Shown: one piece after another, positions 46,311-53,808 of the stretch
Layout: each line of letters opens with the position of its first letter
How positions within the stretch are numbered: position 1 is the stretch's first letter
Assembly (NCBI GenBank): GCA_026387915.1
Contig: JAPLKS010000017.1
Span: 310,001-374,000, forward strand
Direction of reading: 5' to 3'
Source of the DNA: Gemmatimonadota bacterium
GTDB taxonomy: Bacteria > Gemmatimonadota > Gemmatimonadetes > Gemmatimonadales > Gemmatimonadaceae
Length of the DNA stretch: 64,000 nt
The notes under the pieces: model-generated
What the model saw: only the letters and a program-made list of their open reading frames with translations
Told to the model about the DNA's origin: nothing
The model's database searches: none
Translations under genes and position numbers: made by a program

Positions 46311-47224
46311 GCGCTCTCCGCGAACAGGCCGGGGTTCAAAATGTGTCGCGGATCGAACTGCGCCTTCACGCGGCGATCCAGCGGCCGGTCAATCGCGCCA
46401 GCCAACGTGTGCAATACGGGTGCGGCGTGCAACTCTCGCACGCGTGTCCACACCGCAGGGTCGTGCGGTATGGCATTGGGGCTCGCCGCGTGCAACGCGC
46501 TCCGTGCTGCCGCCACAAACCCCGCGTTCCCGCCAAGGCGCACAAGCGCGGAGTCCGCGAGCAAACCAGCCGCGCGCGCGGCGGCACCGTGCAACGTTTC
46601 GAACGCGAGCGGTACGTACACGCCCCGTTGGAGCGACTGTAATCGTGCGAACACACCGTCGTCATCGAGCGGAACCGACCACGTTTCATCGACCGCCGGA
46701 CGCGCCCGCAGTCGCACACTGATCTCGGTGAGAATTGCGAGCGTGCCCCACGAACCCACCATCAATCGTGTGAGGTCAAAGCCAGCCACATTCTTCACCA
46801 CGCGCCCGCCGCCGCGAATCACCGCGCCGGTGCCATCCACACATTCGATGCCAAGGGCGAGATCGCGCGGTGCGCCCAACGCGGCCGTCAACGGTCCTCG
46901 GGTCGCCGTCGCCATTGTCGCGCCGAACGATCCGGCATCTGTTCCCCACGGTGACAGCGGGCACCACTGCCCGTGGCGCGCGGTCGCCTCTTCCAACTCG
47001 GCGAGTGTCGTGCCAGCCCGAGCCGTGAGCGTGAGATCGCCCGGGATGTATTCCACAATGCCGGTGATCGCCGAGCAATCGAGCGTCGTCGCGCCGGAGC
47101 GCACGCTCCGCAACGACTCGGGCCAGGTGCCGCAGGTGGTGATACGCAGCGGGGCGCCGTCATCAAACGCCGCGCGCACCGCGTCGGCGAGATCGCGCAC
47201 GCTGGTGATGGTGGTCGTGGTCAC
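46307..47224 (-). CDS. glcE: Glycolate oxidase FAD-binding subunit GlcE
   Basis: 305 residues from GTG 47224, which overlaps the glcD stop as GTGA; an earlier in-frame start at 47329 lies inside glcD. It has a half-size FAD_binding_4 domain: PLRITTCGTWP, then VEYIPGDLTLTARAGTTLAEL, SFGATMATATRGPL and VVKNVAGFDLTRLMVGSWGT. The C-terminal region shares the end pattern HILNPGLF of the family. It works in a complex with GlcD and GlcF at the inner membrane. Confidence 0.93.
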   Translation of the reverse strand: MTTTTITSVRDLADAVRAAFDDGAPLRITTCGTWPESLRSVRSGATTLDCSAITGIVEYIPGDLTLTARAGTTLAELEEATARHGQWCPLSPWGTDAGSFGATMATATRGPLTAALGAPRDLALGIECVDGTGAVIRGGGRVVKNVAGFDLTRLMVGSWGTLAILTEISVRLRARPAVDETWSVPLDDDGVFARLQSLQRGVYVPLAFETLHGAAARAAGLLADSALVRLGGNAGFVAAARSALHAASPNAIPHDPAVWTRVRELHAAPVLHTLAGAIDRPLDRRVKAQFDPRHILNPGLFAESA

Positions 47225-48630
47225 GCGTTTACCCCCACGACGCTCATCCACTCGCGACAATGGCGCGACGGGATCACCTTGCCGGGATTCGCCCGGCGCT
47301 CGGAATCGAACGCGTCGCGCAGCCGGCACATGGCGTCGAGCGACTCGGCCGCAAAGAGCCGATCCATATACGCCATTTTATCGGAACCCACGCCGTGCTC
47401 GCCCGTAATCGAACCGCCCTCGGCGATGCACAACTCCATGACTTCTTTCATGGCGGCGTGTACGCGCGCTGACTCGTCGGCGTCGGAGGCGTCGTATGGA
47501 ATGCACGGGTGAAGGTTGCCGTCGCCCGCGTGGAATACGTTGCACATGCGCACGTTCAAGCGCTCGCTAATCTCCGCGATCTTCGCGAGAATCGGCGCGA
47601 GGCGCGTGCGTGGGACGACCGCATCTTGCACCACAAGGTCTGGTGCGACGCGTCCGAGCGCGCCAAAGGCTTTCTTGCGGCCCTGCCAGAGGCGGGCGCG
47701 GTCGGCGGCGTCGGTGGCGGTGCGCACGTCCGTTGCGCCGCACGCGCGGGAGAGGCGCTCCACGATCTGCACGTCCTCGGCAATACCAGCAGCGGCGCCG
47801 TCGAGCTCGGTGAGCAACACCGCCGCCGCGTCCACCGGATAGCCGGCAGCGTAGATGGACGCTTCGACCGCGCGGATCGTCGGGTTGTCCATCATCTCGA
47901 ATGCAGACGGAAGCACCCCTTCGGCAATCACAGCGGATACGGCACGTGCGGCGTCGTCGAGCGACGTGAATACGGAGAGCAGGGTGACCACTTGCTCCGG
48001 GTTCGGCGTGAGTCGCACCGTCACATCGAGTGCCACGCCAAAGCACCCTTCGCTCCCGACGAATGCTCCCATGAGATCGTAGCCGGCGTGATCGGCGCGC
48101 GGTGCTTCGAGCGAGATGATTTCGCCGTTGGGCAGGAGCACCGTGGCGGCGAGCACGTGGTTCAAGGTCACGCCGTACTTGAGGCAGTGCGGCCCGCCCG
48201 CATTCTCGGCGACATTGCCGCCAATCGTGCAGGCGGTTTGGCTCGACGGGTCGGGAGCGTAGTGCAAACCAAATGGCGTGGCTGCTTTGGTGAGCGTCGC
48301 GTTGACGACCCCAGGCTCCACCGTGGCGGTGCGAGCCCCCGCGTCGAGCGCGAGGACCTTCTTGAGCCGCTGTAGCCCCAGCAACACGATGTCGTCGGCG
48401 ACGGCGCCGCCGCTGAGTCCGGTGCCGGCGCCACGTGGCACAAAGGGCATACCGGCGCGCCAGAGCGCCGCCACCACCGCGATCACTTCGTCGCGTGTGC
48501 CAGGAAAGACGGCGAGACGCGGCCGACGGCGATAGCCCGGGAGCGCGTCGTTCTCATACGCGAGCAACTCGGCGGCACGCCAGAGTACGTGCCGCTCGCC
48601 CACAATGGCTTCAAGCTCACGCTGCAACAT
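47221..48630 (-). CDS. glcD: Glycolate oxidase FAD subunit GlcD
   Basis: 469 residues. FAD_binding_4 domain (PFVPRGAGTGLSGGAVADDI, DPSSQTACTIGGNVAENAGG) and FAD-oxidase C-terminal domain with NVFHAGDGNLHPCIPYD and SITGEHGVGSDKMAYM, the metal/substrate site typical of D-2-hydroxyacid dehydrogenases. It is the catalytic subunit, oxidising glycolate or D-lactate. It heads a five-gene leftward operon (glcD, glcE, glcF, HAD-like, ygfZ) in which all junctions overlap by 4 bp. No glcC-type regulator is next to it. Confidence 0.95.
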   Translation of the reverse strand: MLQRELEAIVGERHVLWRAAELLAYENDALPGYRRRPRLAVFPGTRDEVIAVVAALWRAGMPFVPRGAGTGLSGGAVADDIVLLGLQRLKKVLALDAGARTATVEPGVVNATLTKAATPFGLHYAPDPSSQTACTIGGNVAENAGGPHCLKYGVTLNHVLAATVLLPNGEIISLEAPRADHAGYDLMGAFVGSEGCFGVALDVTVRLTPNPEQVVTLLSVFTSLDDAARAVSAVIAEGVLPSAFEMMDNPTIRAVEASIYAAGYPVDAAAVLLTELDGAAAGIAEDVQIVERLSRACGATDVRTATDAADRARLWQGRKKAFGALGRVAPDLVVQDAVVPRTRLAPILAKIAEISERLNVRMCNVFHAGDGNLHPCIPYDASDADESARVHAAMKEVMELCIAEGGSITGEHGVGSDKMAYMDRLFAAESLDAMCRLRDAFDSERRANPGKVIPSRHCREWMSVVGVNA

Positions 48631-48659
48631 GCAGGAAAGATACGCAGAGGAAACGACAG

Positions 48660-48685
48660 AGGGGACAGCGTGGTGGCTGTCCCCT
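48660..48685 (-). terminator. Hairpin downstream of the sigma factor gene
   Basis: AGGGGACAGC and GCTGTCCCCT form a 10-bp perfect stem with a 6-nt loop, between the sigma factor stop (48720) and glcD start (48630). On the minus strand a loose GTTTCC follows. The glc promoter must lie close by but is not clear. Confidence 0.65.
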
Positions 48686-48719
48686 CGTGGTCATCGGTGG
48701 CCGGAGCGATGGTGCCAAC

Positions 48720-49613
48720 TCAGGTGATGGCCCAGAACCCCGCGAGCGAGCGCCCGTCGGGCGACTCGCGGAGCTTTTCGAATGCGCGCTCGCGAATCTG
48801 ACGGATGCGTTCACGGGTGACGCCCATAAGTGCGCCGATCTTTTCGAGCGTCATGGCCTCGGCCCCTTCGTCGAGCCCGTAGTACAAATACAGGATCTTC
48901 CGTTCGCGGGGCGTGAGGTAGACGCGGAAGACGCGCTCAATGCACTCGCGCATCAGTTTGAAGTCGGTCCGTTCTTCGATCGCGATACCGTCTTCGCCGG
49001 CAAAGCGTTCGCCGAGCGTGGAGGCTTCGCGGTCGCTGCGGTCCACCGGGGCGTCGAGCGAGAGCTCGGCGGCGGACATCTGCTTGGCGTTGCGGACCTG
49101 TTCGGGTGTTTCTTCGAGCAGGCGGCTGATTTCGTGGTCGGTCGGGTCGCGCTTGAGCACCTGAGCGAGCACGGTCTCGGCGCGGGACAGACGAATGAGA
49201 TGGGAGTTCTGGTTGAGCGGGATGCGCACGGAGCGCGTCTGCTCGGCAAGGGCCTTGAGAACGGCCTGTCGCACCCACCACACGGCGTACGAGATGAACT
49301 TGACGCCTTGGTCAGGGTCGAACTTCCGAACGGCCTTGAGGAGGCCTTCGTTGCCAATGGCGACGAGCTCGGAGAGGTCGAGTCCGTGACCCTGATATTT
49401 CTTGACGTAGGAGATGACGAAGCGGAGGTTCGCCGTGACGAGTCGCTCGGCGGCGGCTTCGTCGCCCTTCTGCGCGAGACGCGCGAGACGACGTTCTTCT
49501 TTTACGTCGGTGATGAGCGGGAGTTTTTGAATGTCCTGCAGGTACTGATCAAACGCGGATGAGGGAGAGGAACGGTACAGCGCTTTGGATCTCGGCTCAT
49601 TCGCATGCTGCAT
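48720..49613 (-). CDS. RNA polymerase sigma-70 family factor (short, group 2-like)
   Basis: 297 residues from ATG 49613. Region 1.2 (FDQYLQDIQKLPLITDVKEE), region 2 (LRFVISYVKKYQGHGLDLSE, GNEGLLKAVRKFDP, FISYAVWWVRQAVLKAL), region 3 and region 4 (LTPRERKILYLYYGL, then TRERIRQIRERAFEKLR) are complete. Region 1.1 and the large non-conserved region of the housekeeping factor are missing, and the protein is half the usual RpoD length. It therefore resembles group 2 factors such as RpoS or cyanobacterial SigB-like proteins, though in phyla with short primary factors it could be the main one. A good promoter lies at 49700-49729. It is a single-gene unit bounded by a hairpin. Confidence 0.93.
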   Translation of the reverse strand: MQHANEPRSKALYRSSPSSAFDQYLQDIQKLPLITDVKEERRLARLAQKGDEAAAERLVTANLRFVISYVKKYQGHGLDLSELVAIGNEGLLKAVRKFDPDQGVKFISYAVWWVRQAVLKALAEQTRSVRIPLNQNSHLIRLSRAETVLAQVLKRDPTDHEISRLLEETPEQVRNAKQMSAAELSLDAPVDRSDREASTLGERFAGEDGIAIEERTDFKLMRECIERVFRVYLTPRERKILYLYYGLDEGAEAMTLEKIGALMGVTRERIRQIRERAFEKLRESPDGRSLAGFWAIT

Positions 49614-49948
49614 ACACACTCCGGGCGGGTTCGGAAGTAGTAATCGCAGAGCACCAACGGGGACCCGCTCTGTCGCAAAACGGTCAGGCAGGGACGCGGA
49701 GGATATGTAGAGGTACACGCGCCGGTCAACACCCCGCTTGCACTAAAAGGTGCATGTAAGAAGAAACTAAAGCTGTAACGTGTTGCATCGTATTGAGTTA
49801 CCATAGTGTCACAAAGCTGACAGGGTCAGTCAGTGGCCAAAATATTGCGACTTTCTGACCGACCAAATGGTGCCGTGCGACCACACGCTGTCTAGCTCTC
49901 ACTGTCCGAAATGCGTACTCCGCGCGGGTGACGCAGCTGTGTCTATGG
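49614..49948. other. 335-bp gap between aroB and the sigma factor gene
   Basis: The right end contains an imperfect inverted repeat GGTCAGTCAG/CTGACCGACC (49824-49833 and 49855-49864), which may end the aroB transcript. The left end carries the sigma factor promoter and a leader of about 80 bases. I see no gene. Confidence 0.45.
49700..49729 (-). promoter_or_regulatory. Promoter of the sigma factor gene
   Basis: On the minus strand TTGACC and TATCCT are 18 bp apart, about 85 bp before the ATG at 49613. It is a reasonable sigma-70 promoter. Confidence 0.5.
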
Positions 49949-51052
49949 CTACGCGCTAAACGTGGCGTTGAGTGCCGCGCGCACCACCTCTTCGGAGAGC
50001 GGCGTGCCGTACGCGCGATCCGCTCCCGCCATGACGCCAATGCGCACCGGCAGCGCGTATTCCACTCTGCCTTCGCGTGCTTTCTTGTCGGTGCGCGTCG
50101 CGGCGAGAATGGCGTCGGCGTCGAAGTGGCGCGGTACCTCCGTTGGCAAACCGACGGCAGTGAGTAGCGCGGCAATCGTTTCGGTGAGCCCCGCTTCACC
50201 GATGCCCGCGAGTTCCGCGGCGCGTGCTTCCACGACCATGCCGAGTGCCACGCATTCGCCGTGGAGCAGTTCGTAATGCGAGAGCGACTCGATGGCGTGG
50301 CCGACGGTGTGGCCAAAGTTCAGAATCTTGCGGAGGCCACTTTCGCGTTCGTCGCGGGCGACGACTTCCGCCTTGAGCGTGACGTGTGTGCGCACGAGGC
50401 GTTCGGCGACTGCGGTGCTCGGTCCACCGTCCTGTGTGAGTTCCGCGGCGTGTGTGTCGAGCCAGGTGAACTCGGAAGGGCTCGCGATGACCGCGTGCTT
50501 GACCGCCTCGGCGAGTCCGTTGCGGAGCTGCACAGCAGGGAGCGTGCCCAACGTGGCGGTATCGGCGATGACGAGCGCCGGATGATGGAAGGCGCCGACG
50601 AGATTTTTTCCGGCGCGCGTGTCGACGCCGGTCTTTCCGCCGATGGACGCGTCGATCATTGCGAGCAGCGTCGTGGGGATTTGCACGAACGGAATGCCGC
50701 GGAGGTATGTGGCGGCGACGAAGCCCGTGAGGTCGCCCACCACGCCGCCGCCGAGGGCGAGGAGTGCGGTGTCGCGGCCAAAGCCGGCGTCGAGCAGTTC
50801 GTCGGTGATCCGCGACCAGGTCTTGCGGGTCTTGTTGGCTTCGCCCGCTGGCATGACGAAGCGTGGGGTGCTGGTGTCGCCCGTAGCAGCCGCGAGGCGG
50901 TCGCCCCAGAGTGGCGCGACGGTGTCGTCCGTGACGATGGCGAGGCGACGTGTGCCCAGCGCCCGCCGAAGCTCTGGGCCGCAGCGGTCGAGAAGTCCCG
51001 TGCCGATAAGAATGCGCGACCCGTGGAGGTCGAGCGCGTCGGAGCCGCTCAC
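49949..51052 (-). CDS. aroB: 3-dehydroquinate synthase
   Basis: 367 residues. NAD-binding stretch LALGGGVVGDLTGFVAATYLRG, then VQIPTTLLAMIDASIGGKTGVD (phosphate and metal site), NLVGAFHHP and the metal-ligand region LNFGHTVGHAIE with its His residues, all as in AroB. It converts DAHP to 3-dehydroquinate, the second step of aromatic amino-acid synthesis, in the cytosol. It starts 7 bp after the cobalamin adenosyltransferase gene and is probably on the same transcript. No other aro gene is nearby. Confidence 0.96.
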   Translation of the reverse strand: MSGSDALDLHGSRILIGTGLLDRCGPELRRALGTRRLAIVTDDTVAPLWGDRLAAATGDTSTPRFVMPAGEANKTRKTWSRITDELLDAGFGRDTALLALGGGVVGDLTGFVAATYLRGIPFVQIPTTLLAMIDASIGGKTGVDTRAGKNLVGAFHHPALVIADTATLGTLPAVQLRNGLAEAVKHAVIASPSEFTWLDTHAAELTQDGGPSTAVAERLVRTHVTLKAEVVARDERESGLRKILNFGHTVGHAIESLSHYELLHGECVALGMVVEARAAELAGIGEAGLTETIAALLTAVGLPTEVPRHFDADAILAATRTDKKAREGRVEYALPVRIGVMAGADRAYGTPLSEEVVRAALNATFSA

Positions 51053-51059
51053 TGGATGG

Positions 51060-51611
51060 CTACCAGAGCACTTCGGCTGCGCCGGCGCGCCGGTTGGCGA
51101 CGCGGGCGAGCATAAACAATAAATCGGAGAGTCGGTTCAGGTACACGATCACGATCTGCGGCACGTCGTCGGTGTGCTGCAACTTGATGATCGCGCGCTC
51201 CGCGCGTCGGCAGACGGTGCGTGCGACGTGAAGCGTGGCGGCCTTTGCGGTGCCGCCCGGCAGAATGAACGACTTGAGCGGTGCCAGTTCTTCTTCGCAG
51301 TCGTCGATTGCCGTTTCTAACTGGGCAATGCGTTTGTCGCTGAGCCGCGCTTTTTCGAGTTGCTCCTTGTACTTCTCGGGCTGCGGCGTGGCGAGGAGCG
51401 CGCCGATGGAAAAGAGATCGCGCTGCACGGGGGCGAGAATCTCGTCCACACGCGGCATGAGGTCGATGCTGCGCGCCATGCCGATCACGGCATTGAGTTC
51501 GTCCACGTCGCCGTAGGCCTCGACGCGCGCATGGTCTTTGCCCACGCGGCTGCCGCCGAAGAGAGCGGTCTGCCCGTCGTCGCCGGTTTTGGTATAGATC
51601 TTGGTCGCCAT
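51060..51611 (-). CDS. PduO-type cob(I)alamin adenosyltransferase
   Basis: 183 residues from ATG 51611. The ATP-binding N-terminus KIYTKTGDDGQTALFGGSR and the conserved helix VARTVCRRAERAI with LNRLSDLLFMLAR are the signature of the PduO/MMAB family. It transfers the adenosyl group of ATP to cob(I)alamin to make coenzyme B12, for B12-dependent mutases or similar enzymes not found in the window. It sits between a Ser/Thr kinase gene (38 bp) and aroB (7 bp), a grouping with no obvious pathway reason. Confidence 0.94.
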   Translation of the reverse strand: MATKIYTKTGDDGQTALFGGSRVGKDHARVEAYGDVDELNAVIGMARSIDLMPRVDEILAPVQRDLFSIGALLATPQPEKYKEQLEKARLSDKRIAQLETAIDDCEEELAPLKSFILPGGTAKAATLHVARTVCRRAERAIIKLQHTDDVPQIVIVYLNRLSDLLFMLARVANRRAGAAEVLW

Positions 51612-51649
51612 GCCGAAAGATAATGCCGCCGAGCGTGGCGCGCCCTGTG

Positions 51650-52684
51650 CTATTTGCCGAACACTTTGTCGAGCAGGAGGGAGATCGACTTGGCGTCGCC
51701 GGCCGCGGGCGTGGACTCGGAGCGCGGGGCTTCGCTGAGCGGGCGGTAGGCGTCGGGAAAGTGGCGGGCCAGGTGCTTCTGCAGCTGTTCCGGGGAGCCC
51801 GCCGCATGCTGTTTGGCGCACCACTCGTCGAGCACCAGACCGAACATCGCCGCGTTGGGGCGCACGAGCGGGTCTTTGGCGATGGCGAGCGTGACGAGGC
51901 CGGTGATCGCGAGGTCGAGGTCCGGTAAGAGGCGCCGCACATCGGGCGACGGCGCGATGGTGATTTCGTCGAGCGCGGCCTCGGTTTCGACTTCCCGAAA
52001 GAGCTGTTCGAGCGCGAGCACTTCGAAGAGCACGACCCCAGTAGAAAAAATGTCGGTGCGCCAGTCCACTTTGGCGCTCATCGACTGCTCCGGGCTCATG
52101 TAATGCTTTTTGCCGATCGTGAGCTGCCGCTCTTCCGCTGGGTCGTGCATAAAGCGGGCCTTGGCAACGCCAAAATCGGCGAGCTTCACCTGGCCGTCCC
52201 AGGTGAGGAGGATGTTGCCCGGCGACACATCGCGATGGACGATGTGTAGGCGCTGGCCCGCGCCGTCAATGAAGTTGTGGGCGTAGTCGAGGGCGCGGCA
52301 GACGCGGCTCATGATGTACGCCGCGAGCGTCGGCGGTACCTGCTCCCCGATGGCGCGGTGGTGGTCGATGAGCGCGCGCAGGGTGACGCCGCGCACGTAC
52401 TCCATGGCCATAAAGAACTCACCGTCCACTTCGTGAAACTGGAAGATCTGGACGATGTTGCCGTGAATCAGGTTGGCCGAGAGCTTGGCTTCGTCGATGA
52501 ACAGCTGCAACCACGATGGGTCGCGCGAGTACTTCTCGTGGATGACCTTGAGCGCGACGCGCTTGGTGAAGCCGCGGTCGCCGATCTGTTCGGCTTCGTA
52601 GACCGTGGCCATCCCCCCACGCGCGATACGTCGCACGAGGCGGAAGCTACCAGAAAAGTGGATGGAGCGGCCTTCGGATTTCAC
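51650..52684 (-). CDS. Soluble Ser/Thr protein kinase (Hanks type)
   Basis: 344 residues. Gly-rich loop RRIARGGMATVYEAEQ, catalytic Lys in VALKVIHE, catalytic loop IVHRDVSPGNILL, DFG motif LADFGVAKA, and GKKHYMSPEQ in the activation segment. The kinase domain (about 12-285) is followed by only ~60 residues with no membrane helix, PASTA or sensor domain, so it is cytosolic. HRDVSPGN rather than HRDLKPxN is a common bacterial variant. It is upstream of the adenosyltransferase and aroB on the same strand. It is divergent from the ferredoxin-NADP reductase gene across a 107-bp gap. Its substrate is unknown. Confidence 0.94.
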   Translation of the reverse strand: MKSEGRSIHFSGSFRLVRRIARGGMATVYEAEQIGDRGFTKRVALKVIHEKYSRDPSWLQLFIDEAKLSANLIHGNIVQIFQFHEVDGEFFMAMEYVRGVTLRALIDHHRAIGEQVPPTLAAYIMSRVCRALDYAHNFIDGAGQRLHIVHRDVSPGNILLTWDGQVKLADFGVAKARFMHDPAEERQLTIGKKHYMSPEQSMSAKVDWRTDIFSTGVVLFEVLALEQLFREVETEAALDEITIAPSPDVRRLLPDLDLAITGLVTLAIAKDPLVRPNAAMFGLVLDEWCAKQHAAGSPEQLQKHLARHFPDAYRPLSEAPRSESTPAAGDAKSISLLLDKVFGK

Positions 52685-52791
52685 GGGTGCGTCAGTGGCG
52701 GAGCGAGGGGACGAGGGGCTTTTTTGGCCGGACTACGATCTTCCGGACTCTAAAGGTTGATTCAGCGTCACGCGAGGGCGAAGTTTCACCT

Positions 52792-53808
52792 ATGACACAC
52801 GAAGTGCAAGATGTGACTATTATCGGCGCCGGTCCGGCTGGGCTGTTCGCCCTCTTTTATGCGGGTATGCGGGGGGCGTCCGCCCAGATCGTGGACGCTC
52901 TCAACGAGCCCGGCGGCCAACTCACCGCCCTGTACCCTGAAAAGTACATCTTTGACGTTGCCGGGTTCCCCAAAGTGCTCGCCAAGGACTTGGTCCGGAA
53001 CCTCATCACCCAGGCCGAGCAGTTCAGCGGGCCGGTCCACTGCAACCAGCGCGTGGTGGCGTTGGAGCAGGCGGATGACCATCTGGTGCTCGTGACGGAG
53101 ACCGACCGGTTCCCCACGCGAACGGTGGTAATCGCGGCCGGGATAGGCGCGTTCGCCCCACGCCGGTTACCGCAGGCCTGTGCCGAGCCGTGGTATGGGC
53201 GCGCGATTTTCGACCGGGTGAGTACGCCAGCCGAGTTTGCCGGCAAGCGCGTGGTGATCGTCGGCGGCGGCGACTCGGCGTTTGACTGGGCGCATCAGCT
53301 GCAGGGCGTTGCCGCGAGCGTCGCGCTCGTGCACCGCAGCGACCGGTTCCGCGCGCACGCGGCCACCGTACAGGCCGTGCAGGCCTCGGCGGCGGCGGGG
53401 AATACCGCGATCTACACCTTTCACGAACTCCACGACATTCATGCCGCTGGCGACCAGTTGGTTGGCCTAGAGCTCAAGGACATCAAAGCCAAGACCACCA
53501 AGCGCATCGACGCCGACGTCGTGCTGCCGATGCTTGGATTTGTGAGCGATATCGGGCCATTGATGTCCTGGGGGCTGACGGTGGTGAACGACGAGATTGT
53601 GGTGAACTCGCAAATGGAGACGGGGCGCGCCGGCGTGTATGCCGCTGGCGACGTGACCACGTATCCGGGCAAGCTCAAACTGATTGCCGCCGGTTTTGCT
53701 GAGGCGTCGGTCGCGGTGAATCAGGCGTACCACTGGCTCTATCCGGAAAAGAAGGTGAGCCCCGGACACTCGTCGAATCTCGCAGTGTTCGGCCAGAAGG
53801 ACGACTGA
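52792..53808 (+). CDS. Ferredoxin/flavodoxin-NADP+ reductase, thioredoxin-reductase-like
   Basis: 338 residues from ATG 52792. FAD-binding IIGAGPAGLFALFYAG, then ALNEPGGQLTALYPEKYIFDVAG, the NADP-binding VVIVGGGDSAFDWA and the C-terminal VYAAGDVTTYPGKLKLIAAG. The CxxC redox pair of true thioredoxin reductases is absent, as in the YumC-type reductases. It moves electrons between NADPH and ferredoxin or flavodoxin in the cytosol. Its stop overlaps the start of the Omp85-family gene by one base (TGATGG), so a redox gene is tied to an outer-membrane assembly pair. Confidence 0.93.
   Translation: MTHEVQDVTIIGAGPAGLFALFYAGMRGASAQIVDALNEPGGQLTALYPEKYIFDVAGFPKVLAKDLVRNLITQAEQFSGPVHCNQRVVALEQADDHLVLVTETDRFPTRTVVIAAGIGAFAPRRLPQACAEPWYGRAIFDRVSTPAEFAGKRVVIVGGGDSAFDWAHQLQGVAASVALVHRSDRFRAHAATVQAVQASAAAGNTAIYTFHELHDIHAAGDQLVGLELKDIKAKTTKRIDADVVLPMLGFVSDIGPLMSWGLTVVNDEIVVNSQMETGRAGVYAAGDVTTYPGKLKLIAAGFAEASVAVNQAYHWLYPEKKVSPGHSSNLAVFGQKDD

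Noticed and set aside
45519-47408. 629-codon frame antisense to glcF and glcE
   Set aside because: It crosses several real genes on the other strand and is low-complexity Arg/Ala/Pro sequence.
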